NCBI GenBank assembly: GCA_041821315.1 | Contig: JBGUEO010000001.1 | Coordinates: forward strand, 124,001-188,000 | Direction: 5' to 3' | Length of the DNA stretch: 64,000 nt | Source: DIGJ01 sp041821315 | GTDB lineage: Bacteria > Bacillota > Clostridia > Lachnospirales > Lachnospiraceae | Shown here: positions 44,380 to 53,509 of the stretch, one piece after another | How positions within the stretch are numbered: position 1 is the first letter of the stretch | Layout of the letters: every line of letters starts with the position of its first letter | Translations under genes and position numbers: made by a program | Notes under the pieces: model-generated | The model's input: only the letters and a program-made list of their open reading frames with translations | The model's database searches: none | Told to the model about the DNA's origin: nothing

Positions 44380-44408
44380 TTGACATTATATTATCATTGT
44401 GATAATAT
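44380..44408 (+). promoter_or_regulatory. Promoter with the same palindromic operator (ABC transporter)
   Basis: TTGACA at 44380 and TAATAT at 44403 are 17 bases apart, with ATTATCA-TTG-TGATAAT at 44390-44406 in the spacer. Geometry is identical to the regulator promoter. Confidence 0.8.
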
Positions 44409-44462
44409 AATCATATCGACAATGGAATTAATTATTGCAGGATGTGAAAAGGAGGAAAACAT

Positions 44463-45298
44463 ATGAAGGCAATTATTGCTGAAAGTCTTACTAAGATATA
44501 TTCTGGCCAAAAAAAGTGTTGGACAATGCCAGCTTTGAACTGAGTCAAGGGGAAGTCTTCGGTTTTTTTGGGCTCAATGGGGCTGGCAAGACCACTTCAG
44601 TCAAACTTTTAAATGGCATGATATCTCCATCAGAAGGCTCCTGCCATGTTTTTGGTATAGATCCCTCGTCCAGTCCAGAGAAATTACATGCTATCTCCGG
44701 CGTGGTTACGGAGCAGGCACAACTGTATGGAAATCTGACAGGGCAGGAAAACCTTGTGTTTTATGGCACGTTATTTGGAATTTCAAAAGAAGAAAGCCGT
44801 AAGCGAGCACTTACGTTGCTAGAGGGATTGAATCTTACTACCGCTAAAGACAAAAAGCTGACTACCTATTCTACTGGTATGCGCCAACGCCTTTCGTTGG
44901 CGAGGGCAATGATACATACTCCCAAAATATTATTTTTGGATGAACCTACTTCCGGCTTAGATTCTGAGAGTGCGCAAAGTGTGAACAATATGATCAAAGA
45001 ATTGGCAAGCGACAAAGGAACCACAGTTTTCTTATGTATGCATCAGCTACATTATGCTCAGGAGGTCTGCTCCTCATATGGGTTGATTGATGATGGGACA
45101 CTGCTGGCGGTAGGCAGCCTTGATGCTTTGCGCAGCAGGGTTTTCTCCGGGCTGAACGTTCATATTAAGTCAAACCGCTTTCCAGAAGAAATACTTTTTA
45201 GGAAAACGGAAGGACAGTGGGCTGAAATCAATGTGCAGACGGAGAAGGAAATTCCACCGATTGTGAAGCGCATTGTGGATACTTGTGACGCAGATTGA
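44463..45298 (+). pseudogene. ABC transporter ATPase with frameshift at an A7 run
   Basis: ATG 44463 (AAAGGAGG upstream) gives MKAIIAESLTKIYSGQKK, then the frame is lost at seven A residues (44509-44515). From 44516 the next frame continues perfectly as VLDNASFELSQGEVFGF with Walker A GLNGAGKTT, YSTGMRQRLSLARAM and Walker B ILFLDEPTSGLD. One extra A would restore the frame. It could be a true mutation, programmed slippage or a sequencing error. The C-terminus also ends early (DTCDAD) next to a permease remnant. It was a DrrA/NatA-type drug exporter ATPase. Confidence 0.8.
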
Positions 45299-45571
45299 AA
45301 TATTTCTAACAACAGGAAGCCTGCTGTGTCCCTAATCTCAATTACGTTGATTGTGCGTGGCTCTGCCAAGGCGCAAACTATGGAAGAATCCCAGCAACGC
45401 AGCGCACTTCTGGTTTTGCCGGTAATCTTTCTGGTGGCTGGGCAATTTATAGGGATTATCCTTATAAACAGTTGGATTTTATTGGGCTTAGGCGCCCTGT
45501 TGGCAGCGATTGCATGGATTTTGATGAATGAATCATTTCAAAAGATAAGCTATGAATCAATGCTACGTTGA
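45299..45571 (+). pseudogene. ABC permease C-terminal remnant
   Basis: The frame KAQTMEESQQRSALLVLPVIFLVAGQF followed by two hydrophobic segments and ISYESMLR is the C-terminus of an ABC-2 type permease. The N-terminal four or so membrane spans are missing. A deletion appears to have joined the ATPase end to this permease end, leaving no functional transporter. Confidence 0.65.
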
Positions 45572-45618
45572 TAGCAAAGCAAAAAAAAATACTATAGAAC
45601 CGTAAGGAGGTTTGTTTG

Positions 45619-45822
45619 ATGGATATTCTATTGGATAATTTATCAATTTTAATTCCGTTTATTGTTGTTCAAGTCGCTTTTGGATTGACTGCTCTTATTC
45701 ATGTGTTGAGGCACCCGCATTACCGCTTTGGAAACAAAATAATGTGGGCGCTCATTGTAATGCTCGTCAATATTGTTGGTCCGATTATTTATTTTGTCTT
45801 TGGAAGGGGGGAAGATCAATGA
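45619..45822 (+). CDS. PLDc_N-domain small membrane protein
   Basis: The 67-residue protein matches the PLDc_N (phospholipase D nuclease N-terminal) family: two membrane spans with HPHYRFGNKIMWALIVMLVNIVGPIIYFVFGR. Such proteins often sit next to ABC exporters and may be accessory membrane subunits. AAGGAGG precedes ATG 45619. Its stop overlaps the next start by four bases (ATGA), so it belongs to that operon. Confidence 0.82.
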   Translation: MDILLDNLSILIPFIVVQVAFGLTALIHVLRHPHYRFGNKIMWALIVMLVNIVGPIIYFVFGRGEDQ

Positions 45823-46739
45823 AAGAGGTACTTTCCATAAAAGGATTATCAAAAAGTTTTGGTACTCAAAAAGTCATAGATAATCTTGACCTTTCTGTGC
45901 CAGAAGGTACTGTTTTCGGATTTATTGGGCAAAATGGCGCGGGTAAAACAACAACCATGAAAATGGCGTTGGGTTTGCTGGAAGCTGATCGTGGAGAGAT
46001 TACTGTCTGTGATGAAATCGTACATTACGGACAGACAAAAACCAATCGTTATATTGGGTATTTGCCTGATGTACCCGAATTTTATAATTATATGAAACCG
46101 ATGGAATATCTTGCTCTTTGCAGCGAAATTGCAGGGCTGTCCAAATCGGAAACCAAAGGTCGAAGCGATGAACTTTTATTTCTTGTGGGGCTTAATGGCG
46201 TAAAAAAACGCATCGGTGGCTTTTCCCGAGGCATGAAACAACGGCTTGGAATTGCGCAAGCCTTGCTGTCACGCCCCAAGCTACTTATTTGTGATGAACC
46301 CACAAGCGCCCTCGATCCTGTCGGGCGAAAGGAAATACTTGATATTCTTCAAAAAATCAAAGGTACAACGACCGTAATTTTTTCAACGCATATTTTATCG
46401 GATGTAGAGCGCATTTGTGACCGTGTCGCAGTTCTGCACAATGGCAACATCGCTATTAGCGGGACACTTTCCGAGATTAAATCCATGCATGGTAAAGACC
46501 GCCTTTTACTAGAGTTTTCCAAAAAGTCAGAAGTTAGTCAGTTTAAGGCTTGTGCGAAAATAAAGTCACTGATTCCTCATACGGAAGAAAGTGAGACAGA
46601 AATCATTTTTCAAGGTAAGGACATCGTACATATTCAACGTGTCGTTATCTCTGCACTTGCAGAAACCGGCTTGTGTCCTTCAAAAATGGAAATTATGGAG
46701 TCGTCCCTTGAAAACCAGTTTTTGGAGGTGGTATCGTGA
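45819..46739 (+). CDS. ABC transporter ATPase (drug/peptide export type)
   Basis: The 306-residue protein has Walker A GQNGAGKTTT (near 37-46), signature FSRGMKQRLGIAQALL near 140, Walker B LLICDEPTSALDPVG and the switch FSTHILSDVE. An additional C-terminal domain of about 80 residues is typical of DrrA/BcrA-like exporters. ATG 45819 is chosen because it overlaps the upstream stop and follows GGGGGGAAG; an earlier in-frame start lies inside the previous gene. It forms a translationally coupled unit with the permease at 46736. Confidence 0.93.
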   Translation: MKEVLSIKGLSKSFGTQKVIDNLDLSVPEGTVFGFIGQNGAGKTTTMKMALGLLEADRGEITVCDEIVHYGQTKTNRYIGYLPDVPEFYNYMKPMEYLALCSEIAGLSKSETKGRSDELLFLVGLNGVKKRIGGFSRGMKQRLGIAQALLSRPKLLICDEPTSALDPVGRKEILDILQKIKGTTTVIFSTHILSDVERICDRVAVLHNGNIAISGTLSEIKSMHGKDRLLLEFSKKSEVSQFKACAKIKSLIPHTEESETEIIFQGKDIVHIQRVVISALAETGLCPSKMEIMESSLENQFLEVVS

Positions 46740-47497
46740 GAGGATTTATTGCATTTTCAAAAAAGGAACTTACAGAAAATACTCGGAACTACAGACTACT
46801 TATTATGCTCGCCATTTTCTTGATATTTGGTTTGATGAGTCCATTGCTAGCAAAATTCACACCGCAGCTTATGGAAGCCCTTATGCCGAATCTTGCCGAA
46901 GCATTTGAAAATCCTACCGCATTAGATTCGTGGATGCAGTTCTATAAAAATGTTTCGTCACTTGGCTTTAGTTTGACAATTATCCTTTTTAGCAGTTGTT
47001 TGTCGGGCGAATATGCCAAAGGCACGCTCACCATCATGTTGACAAAAGGATTGTCACGCCCGGCTATAGTTCTGTCAAAGTTCTTCACTGCTGCGATCAT
47101 TTTAACTGTTAGTTATTGGCTGTCTTTTGGTGTTACCTATGGTTATACAGTCTATCTCTGGCCGGGCACTTCCCTGCCGAATGTCTTTTTTGCAGCCTTT
47201 TCCCTATGGATTGCAGGGTTAATGTATCTATGTATCCTTATGCTTGGCTGTGTGCTGTTCCGGCAAGCGTTTACCAGTATCCTCTTTTTGTTGGTAGTAA
47301 CAGTAATTATGGGATTGTTGGAGCAGATAGAGCAGACCGCAGGGTTTAGCCCGGTCATTTTAGTATCAAAAAATATTGATTTGCTTTCCGGCGCGGTGAC
47401 AGTTTCCTATTTCATAATACCACTTATTGTTTCGGTCTTTATGTCGGCTGCATTATTGCTGATGTCTATAGTTGTATTCAATAAAAAGCAGTTGTAG
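46736..47497 (+). CDS. ABC-2 type permease
   Basis: The 253-residue protein has about six membrane spans and an ABC-2 permease look (FIAFSKKELTENTRNYRLLIMLAIFLIFGLMSP at the start; GEYAKGTLTIMLTKGLSR in the first cytoplasmic loop, a family hallmark). GTG 46736 overlaps the ATPase stop by four bases and has GGAGGTGG upstream. Substrate unknown; the ATPase type suggests drug, peptide or lipid export. Confidence 0.9.
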   Translation: MRGFIAFSKKELTENTRNYRLLIMLAIFLIFGLMSPLLAKFTPQLMEALMPNLAEAFENPTALDSWMQFYKNVSSLGFSLTIILFSSCLSGEYAKGTLTIMLTKGLSRPAIVLSKFFTAAIILTVSYWLSFGVTYGYTVYLWPGTSLPNVFFAAFSLWIAGLMYLCILMLGCVLFRQAFTSILFLLVVTVIMGLLEQIEQTAGFSPVILVSKNIDLLSGAVTVSYFIIPLIVSVFMSAALLLMSIVVFNKKQL

Positions 47498-47603
47498 CAA
47501 ATGAGTCATTCACAGCCAGAATTGAATGAGTGAATATTATTTAATAACTTCTCGGAATTAGCACCTATTGGTGCTGACGTAAATTGAAAACTGAATATTG
47601 GAC

Positions 47604-47640
47604 ATTTTTGTGTATGAGAAGAATTTTTGTGTATGAGAAA
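47604..47640. repeat. Short tandem direct repeat
   Basis: ATTTTTGTGTATGAGAA occurs twice, starting at 47604 and 47623, 19 bases apart, in a gene-free interval after the permease. Confidence 0.7.
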
Positions 47641-47713
47641 TAGACATAGCTGACGCTATGCTTTAAAATGACTATGTAATAAACTTTTATGCAGTTAGTT
47701 TATTCAATGACAT

Positions 47714-48150
47714 TTAGAAATCCTCAACGGAAGGTATTTTCCATGCATCAAGATGTTGGAGAATCATGATTGCATAGAGGCGGCAGTACCACATCTTAGT
47801 GGAGCGGTGCTTGCCGGCCTCTAACAAATAATCATTTTTCTCGTACTTATTAGAGTGTTCCGCAGAAGATCTTCTACCATTTTTCAGATAGGATTTCATG
47901 CAGAAAAAAGGATAAATCATGACAGTCCATATACAAAGGGAAATCCCATACAAAAAATTGACAATATACAAAGTGTTACCTATCCCAAAGCTGGGTATTG
48001 TGGCCAAATTTGTTGGAAACGTTGGATTACTTTGGAATATCACACGATGATAAGATTACTTACACAAGAGGTAAAGAAATTACTTTGCCAGATTGTTGTA
48101 TAGTCAATGTACATAATAATTTTGTTCTTTATTATAAAGGAAAATACTAA
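47714..48150. other. Gene debris in the 47498-48405 interval
   Basis: The minus strand at 47714-47880 reads NDYLLEAGKHRSTKMWYCRL and then YAIMILQHLDAWKI to a stop, the tail of an unrecognised protein. The plus strand at about 48010-48150 reads LETLDYFGISHDDKITYTRG and then CCIVNVHNNFVLYYKGKY to a stop. Neither has a proper start. These look like remnants of transferred genes. Confidence 0.4.
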
Positions 48151-48159
48151 TGATATAAA

Positions 48160-48226
48160 ACGTACGAAAGCATAGCAACATACCCGTGCCAAAAACGCAA
48201 GGTGTATTGCTATGCTTTCGTTTTAA
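48160..48226. terminator. Strong hairpin terminator
   Basis: ACGAAAGCATAGCAA and TTGCTATGCTTTCGT form a perfect 15-base stem, with AAAAC before and TTTTAATT after. Usable in both directions. Confidence 0.75.
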
Positions 48227-48406
48227 TTAAAATTAAAAGAGCCTGCGACAAATTTTCCCAGGTCTACCTATATAGTGGGTCAGTTGTTGCGTGGTAAAGT
48301 TACCAAATCATATTTAATGCTTGTACTTGCCACTTGAGTCAAGAATCCTTGTTGGGGATGTGTTTATTCATGGATAAGGGAGAACTAGGAAGGATAAATT
48401 CACCTA

Positions 48407-49011
48407 CTAAATATGGTTTTTGAAAAACTGAATAATATCGTTTTGTATTTCATCAGTGATTTCGTGTTCTACGCCATCATATGTGATGAATTCAGCAGCG
48501 GTGCAGCCTTGCATTTCATAAATTTGTTTGGATTTTTCCCACCGCTTTTGCATATCTTCCTCCAACACCAGTAGGATGATTTTTCTATCTTCCTCTCCAA
48601 AAGCGTCATCGTAGGGCAAAGTATCGTTATGCCTTTCTTTAAGCACAATTCTTTTGCATCATCTATAATATTTATCAGTTGCAAATCTATTCTTGCCAGT
48701 GTTCCGGTATTGTTAAGCAAGGTGTCACGGTCAAGCGCATGGGTATACATTAAATCACTGTTTTTCGGCATTTCAAATGTAGGAACGAGCAGAATACACC
48801 CTATTTCTTCTGCCACGCTTTTCATCGACTCTAAAATGTCCTTGGCGTTATCCTCAAAAACCTTTTTATCATCACTGGGAAATCATCTATCAGGATTTGC
48901 CGCTACAAATATGTCTTGGTCACCCCCTAAAACACCCGTAAGTACAAGGATTTCGATACCGATAAAAACATTAAAAAATAAAAAGAATAAATGGTTAATA
49001 AATTTTTTCAA
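48407..49011 (-). pseudogene. Secreted alpha/beta-hydrolase, inactivated
   Basis: On the minus strand TTG 49011 (AGGAGGAG upstream) opens a signal-peptide-like start (MKKFINHLFFLFFNVFIGIE), then VLGGDQDIFVAANPDR followed by an in-frame TGA near 48885. After it the frame continues (FPSDDKKVFEDNAKDILESM, and later IGCILLVPTFEMPKNSDLMY) to about 48640, where a frameshift moves the reading to KERHNDTLPYDDAFGEE and FITYDGVEHEITDEI. The last phrase holds the expected catalytic His (VEHEI). It was probably a feruloyl-esterase or dienelactone-hydrolase-like enzyme. Two independent lesions make it nonfunctional. Confidence 0.65.
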
Positions 49012-49092
49012 TCAAGCTCCTCCTAAAAAATTTTCAAATTCTTATTAATTCCTTATATTTGCCTTTTATGATGGAGGAAAACAAATGAGAGG

Positions 49093-49809
49093 ATGAATAA
49101 AATGTCAAATATTATTTTACAAACCAAAGATATATGTAAAACCTTTAAAGGTCAGATTGCGGTAAACAACATATCTCTTTCAATTAAGAAAAACTCCCTT
49201 TACGGATTGCTCGGTCCAAATGGTGCCGGAAAATCCACAACACTAAAAATGATTACCGGAATGCTTCGGCCTACATCCGGTCAAATCCTTTTTGAAGGCC
49301 ATTTATGGCAGAGAAAAGACCTTGAAAACATTGGTGCACTAATTGAATCTCCGCCTTTATATGAAAATCTGACGGCTAAAGAAAATTTGAGAGTTAGGAC
49401 AACCCTAATGGGGCTTTCAGAGTCCCGCATAGATGAAGCGCTTTCAATCGTTGACTTGAAAAATACCGGAAATAAACGGGCGGGTCAGTTCTCTATGGGT
49501 ATGAAACAGCGGCTTGGAATAGCCATTGCTCTTCTAAATCATCCGAAGTTGTTAATTTTGGATGAACCCACCAACGGACTTGACCCTATCGGGATTCAAG
49601 ACTTGCGTCAATTGATTAAGTCTTTCCCCAAGCAGGGTATCACAGTCATACTCTCAAGCCATATTTTGTCTGAAGTGGAACAGATTGTCGACCATATTGG
49701 TATCATTGCAAACGGTGTGCTGGGATATCAGGATGTTATCACACCGGGGCAGGATCTTGAGGAATTGTTCATGCAGGTTGTAACAATGAATAGGAAGGGT
49801 GGTGAATAA
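49093..49809 (+). CDS. Lantibiotic-protection ABC transporter ATPase (LanF/CprA-like)
   Basis: The 238-residue protein has Walker A GPNGAGKST (near 39-47), signature FSMGMKQRLGIAIALL, Walker B LLILDEPTNGLDPIGI and the switch LSSHILSEVEQIVDHIGII. Its size and the following EG-type permease pair identify the LanFEG immunity family. In C. difficile the homologous CprABC gives resistance to cationic antimicrobial peptides under CprRK control. It starts at ATG 49093, with an alternative ATG nine bases later. No lantibiotic biosynthesis gene is nearby. Confidence 0.9.
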   Translation: MNKMSNIILQTKDICKTFKGQIAVNNISLSIKKNSLYGLLGPNGAGKSTTLKMITGMLRPTSGQILFEGHLWQRKDLENIGALIESPPLYENLTAKENLRVRTTLMGLSESRIDEALSIVDLKNTGNKRAGQFSMGMKQRLGIAIALLNHPKLLILDEPTNGLDPIGIQDLRQLIKSFPKQGITVILSSHILSEVEQIVDHIGIIANGVLGYQDVITPGQDLEELFMQVVTMNRKGGE

Positions 49810-50533
49810 GATGTTGTGTGTAATGAGTGCAGAAATGCAGAAAATGAAGCGAACCTTTTCTTTAAAATTACTCTGGATAGCACCGTTAGTGCCGCTGTTT
49901 TGCGCTTACGGTGGTGGACAGTTGAGCGGTTTCTATTTTTGGTACGTCGCGTTTCTGCCGGGCGCCTTGACAATTATTTGTTCAATGATCATGTTGAAAG
50001 ATTCGAAGATGAAATATCGTGGTATCCTTTCTCTACCTGTAAATAAAGGTGCATTATGGATAGGGAAGGTTATGGCCAGTAGTTTAATGTTGTTCTTTTC
50101 CTGTGCTGTTTTTCTATTTTTAACAATCATTTTTGGGTTGATTCCTCCCTATACAGGGATAGGACACATTCCTACTATTACAGTATTTGCGGCAAGTTCA
50201 CTACTTTTTATTACTTTTTTATGGCAAATTCCGTTTTGTCTTTTTCTTTCCGCTAAATTTGGAATCTTCTTTACCATTATTACAAATATGCTATTTAACA
50301 TTATAGGGGGAGCAGCATTTGCAGATGGAGCAATGTGGATTTTCCCATTTGCAATTTCTGTCCGGTTAATGAGTCCAGTACTTCAAATTTTACCAAATGG
50401 GCTTCCGGCAAAAAGGGGAAGTTTACTTTTAAATAGTAGTGTTATTTTACCCGGAATATTAGTATCACTTGCGTTGTTTGTTGTGATTTTGATGCTGACA
50501 ACGGCGTGGTTCTGTCGACAGGAGGCAAAATAA
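49799..50533 (+). CDS. LanE-type permease of the peptide-resistance ABC transporter
   Basis: The 244-residue membrane protein has about six spans and the LanE/MutE family look (EMQKMKRTFSLKLLWIAPLVPLF at the start, FWYVAFLPGALTIICSMIMLKDSKMKYRGILSLPVNKG after the second span). The gene overlaps the ATPase gene by eleven bases; GTG 49799 or ATG 49811 could be the start, GGAAGG being just upstream. It works with the ATPase and the next permease. Confidence 0.88.
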   Translation: MVNKMLCVMSAEMQKMKRTFSLKLLWIAPLVPLFCAYGGGQLSGFYFWYVAFLPGALTIICSMIMLKDSKMKYRGILSLPVNKGALWIGKVMASSLMLFFSCAVFLFLTIIFGLIPPYTGIGHIPTITVFAASSLLFITFLWQIPFCLFLSAKFGIFFTIITNMLFNIIGGAAFADGAMWIFPFAISVRLMSPVLQILPNGLPAKRGSLLLNSSVILPGILVSLALFVVILMLTTAWFCRQEAK

Positions 50534-50535
50534 AA

Positions 50536-51318
50536 ATGCGAATTATAAGGATTTTAAACGGCGATTGTAAAAAATCAAAACATACGCCGATAGTATGGAT
50601 GCACCTTGCTATTCCATTAATTGGGGCGATTGCAATGGCACTGTATGTTTCTCTTTCTCCTTCCGCTTATAATGTATCAAATGTCTTAGGATATCTACAG
50701 TTGGTAGCAATAGCGTTTCCGATGCTTATCGGGGTAATTTGTTCTATGAGCATTGAACAAGAATCACAGGCGGGTAATTTTCAGGTGCTTTTTATTTCAT
50801 CAAACCCAAAATATTTGGCACTTTTAAGTAAATTTTTGTACCTAGTGATTTTTGGGGCTGGTTCTGTTTCGCTAGCTGTTTATTGTTATGTGGTCGGAAT
50901 AACTGTGATTACACACAAAAGCCTATTTTCATGGAGTTTCTACCTGATAGCTATATTGATTTTAATTGGCAGTTTTGTTTTTGATTACATGTTTCATCTA
51001 TTCTTGAGCCTGTGTTTTGGGAAAGGTGCTTCCATTGGTGTCGGAATAGCTGAACTTTTAATTTCGGCCATTTTCAATACAGATTTAGGAGACAATATCT
51101 GGGTTGCGTTTCCTTGTACATGGGGAATCCGATTTGTGACCACATGGACAAAGTATGCTTCAAAATCAGCTCTCCAGTCAGTTGAAAACATGATGGCCGA
51201 CCAAACGAAGGTGGAATTGAATGCAGGTATTTTAATTTGTATCATTGCTACCGTTTTATGCGTTGTTTTTACTTGTATTTGGTTTACTCATTGGGAAGGG
51301 AAAAAATATGAAGATTGA
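50536..51318 (+). CDS. LanG-type permease of the peptide-resistance ABC transporter
   Basis: The 260-residue membrane protein has six spans and the MutG-like N-terminus (RIIRILNGDCKKSKHTPIVWMHLAIPLIGAI). CAGGAGGC lies upstream of ATG 50536, two bases after the preceding stop. With the two upstream genes it completes an FEG-type exporter that expels membrane-inserted lantibiotics or similar peptides. The two-component genes follow after 69 bases. Confidence 0.88.
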   Translation: MRIIRILNGDCKKSKHTPIVWMHLAIPLIGAIAMALYVSLSPSAYNVSNVLGYLQLVAIAFPMLIGVICSMSIEQESQAGNFQVLFISSNPKYLALLSKFLYLVIFGAGSVSLAVYCYVVGITVITHKSLFSWSFYLIAILILIGSFVFDYMFHLFLSLCFGKGASIGVGIAELLISAIFNTDLGDNIWVAFPCTWGIRFVTTWTKYASKSALQSVENMMADQTKVELNAGILICIIATVLCVVFTCIWFTHWEGKKYED

Positions 51319-51387
51319 TAAGGGTTTTACGATATTGCTTTCTACACATAGATTGTTTATACTGATAAGAAATGAGGAGGCTGGACT

Positions 51388-52047
51388 ATGATAAACATAT
51401 TGACGGTTGACGATGAAAAGGCTGTCCTGGCTCTTATTAAAAATATCTTGCAAAAAGACGGTTATGTTGTTACAACAGCTTGTAATACGAGTGAAATTTT
51501 TAAGCTGCAACTTGGAATGTTCGATTTGATTCTATTGGATGTGATGATGCCTGATGTTGATGGGTTTACGCTTTGTCGGGATATCCGTAATAAAGTGGAT
51601 TGTCCCATTTTGTTCCTTACTGCAAAAACAATGGAAAATGACATTATGGTAGGGCTTGGAGAAGGTGCGGATGATTATATTTCAAAACCATTCGGTGCCA
51701 GTGAGCTACGAGCGCGGATTAATGCCCACCTTCGACGTGAAAAACGACAAAGACGTAATGTGCTTTGTATGGGTGATATTCATTTTAATTTGTCAGGCAA
51801 AGAAATTTCGGTTAATGACGAACTCATTTCTTTTACAAAAAGCGAATATGAAATCTGCGAATTTCTGGGTAGGAATCGAAGTCATGTATTTTCCAAAGAA
51901 AAAATCTACGAATCTGTATTTGGAATAGATGGCGAAAGTGATAGTTGGGCAATCGTTGAACATATTAAGAATATACGTGCCAAGTTCAGTAAATTTCAAG
52001 TTTCGCCAATTGAGACGGTTTGGGGGATTGGGTACAAATGGAACTGA
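51388..52047 (+). CDS. OmpR-family response regulator (LanR/CprR-like)
   Basis: The 219-residue protein has an N-terminal receiver (ILTVDDEKAVLALI; LILLDVMMPDVDG with phosphoacceptor Asp51; Lys in YISKPFG) and a C-terminal winged helix (LISFTKSEYEICEFLGRNRSHVFSKEKIYESVFG, then VWGIGYKW). GAGGAGG precedes the ATG. It overlaps the kinase gene by ten bases. It most probably activates the upstream FEG transporter in response to peptide antibiotics. Confidence 0.92.
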   Translation: MINILTVDDEKAVLALIKNILQKDGYVVTTACNTSEIFKLQLGMFDLILLDVMMPDVDGFTLCRDIRNKVDCPILFLTAKTMENDIMVGLGEGADDYISKPFGASELRARINAHLRREKRQRRNVLCMGDIHFNLSGKEISVNDELISFTKSEYEICEFLGRNRSHVFSKEKIYESVFGIDGESDSWAIVEHIKNIRAKFSKFQVSPIETVWGIGYKWN

Positions 52048-53411
52048 AAATTAAAGGCAGGACAGTAAAGTTACGTACCATTTTTATTCGCTATTTATCG
52101 ATGTTTTGTTTTGGTACAATTCTCTGGGCGTTAATCTTGATTTTTTTCTATTCGGTATTTGCTTCATCTGGGATGCTTTATCCTGCTAATTATGCGGAAC
52201 AGCAATTGGGAAAAACAAAAGATGTCATTGTTAGTAGTGAAATTATATCACCGGAATTGATTCCTAATTTATGTGATTATGCTGTATATACTCCCAACGG
52301 GGCTATACTTTCAGGAAATTTGAATCAATACGATGCCAAAAAAGCATGGAATAGAGTCTTGACATGCGAAAAAAGTCAGGATTTATTTTACAATTATATG
52401 AAAATTTCTAAGAAAGATCAGGTTTGTGTAATCCGTTATTCTCTTTCACCGCAATATAAATCACCTGTTTTACGTAAGTATTTACCCAAAATTGAACCTT
52501 TGACATTTTTGATTTTTATGGTTGGTTTTATTTTAAGCACTTTTATTCTGGCTTCCATCTTCGGAAGAAAGCTTACTCAAAAAATGGGCAGTCTGCAGTA
52601 TACAACTGAAAAAATACAGAATCAGGAATTAGAATTCACTGTAGAATCCAGTGGAGTGCTTGAAATAGACGATGTGCTCCGTTCGATGGAAAAGATGAAA
52701 GATGCATTGAAAGAATCACTGAAAAGGCAATGGGATTTGGAGCAAACTCGCCGGGAACAAATGTCTGCTCTTGCACACGATATAAAGACGCCCATTACAA
52801 TTGTCCGTGGAAATGTTGATTTGTTATCAGAAACCAATCAAACGGAAGAACAAAAGGAATACATCACTTATATAGAGGAAAGCACCCACCAAATGGAGCA
52901 ATACATCAAAACACTAATAGAAATATCCAAGGCCGAAGCAGGGTATTTTCTCAGAAAAGAACCTATTGACAGCAAAAATTTCATGGAGAACATCAGTAAC
53001 CAAATAGATGCGGTAGTTGCGGTAAAAAAGATGACGCTGAATTTTGAAACGAGCAACGCTCCAACGTTTTTTTATGCAGATTATGGGCTACTCCAAAGAG
53101 CCATTTTAAATCTTGTTTCCAACGCCGTGGAGTTTTCTTCGAAAAATGGTAAAATCATTTTTAAAATGGAGAGTGCGCAAAACCATATCCGGTTTTGTGT
53201 TGTCGATTATGGAAAAGGCTTCTCAGCAGTCGATCTTAAGCAAGCAACCCAACAATTTTATATGGGTGATAAAAGCCGTACATCGAATACACATTATGGG
53301 ATGGGATTGTTTATTGCAAATTCCATTGCAATACAACATGGCGGAACTCTTTCCATTGCTAATTCAGAAGTTACCGGGGGCGGTATTGTAACAATTGAAA
53401 TTCCTGCATGA
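52038..53411 (+). CDS. Sensor histidine kinase (LanK/CprK-like)
   Basis: The 457-residue protein has two membrane spans (near 15-40 and 150-175) flanking an extracellular loop of about 110 residues, then HAMP, HisKA (MSALAHDIKTPITIVRGN, phosphoacceptor His) and HATPase (LLQRAILNLVSNAVEF, VVDYGKGFS, YGMGLFIANSIAIQHGG). ATG 52038 lies inside the regulator gene; an earlier in-frame TTG is less plausible. It forms the sensor of the peptide-resistance module. Confidence 0.92.
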   Translation: MELKIKGRTVKLRTIFIRYLSMFCFGTILWALILIFFYSVFASSGMLYPANYAEQQLGKTKDVIVSSEIISPELIPNLCDYAVYTPNGAILSGNLNQYDAKKAWNRVLTCEKSQDLFYNYMKISKKDQVCVIRYSLSPQYKSPVLRKYLPKIEPLTFLIFMVGFILSTFILASIFGRKLTQKMGSLQYTTEKIQNQELEFTVESSGVLEIDDVLRSMEKMKDALKESLKRQWDLEQTRREQMSALAHDIKTPITIVRGNVDLLSETNQTEEQKEYITYIEESTHQMEQYIKTLIEISKAEAGYFLRKEPIDSKNFMENISNQIDAVVAVKKMTLNFETSNAPTFFYADYGLLQRAILNLVSNAVEFSSKNGKIIFKMESAQNHIRFCVVDYGKGFSAVDLKQATQQFYMGDKSRTSNTHYGMGLFIANSIAIQHGGTLSIANSEVTGGGIVTIEIPA

Positions 53412-53509
53412 CGTAGAAATTTACTGACAACAGTAAGTTTTTTGCTATTGTTTAAAGTACGAATTAAAAAAGTAAAAGGAGACAAAGATTAATAAGGGAG
53501 AACTATTAT

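Noticed and set aside
48629..49048. 139-codon plus-strand frame
   Set aside because: It is the antisense shadow of the minus-strand hydrolase pseudogene, whose motifs and ribosome binding site are clear.
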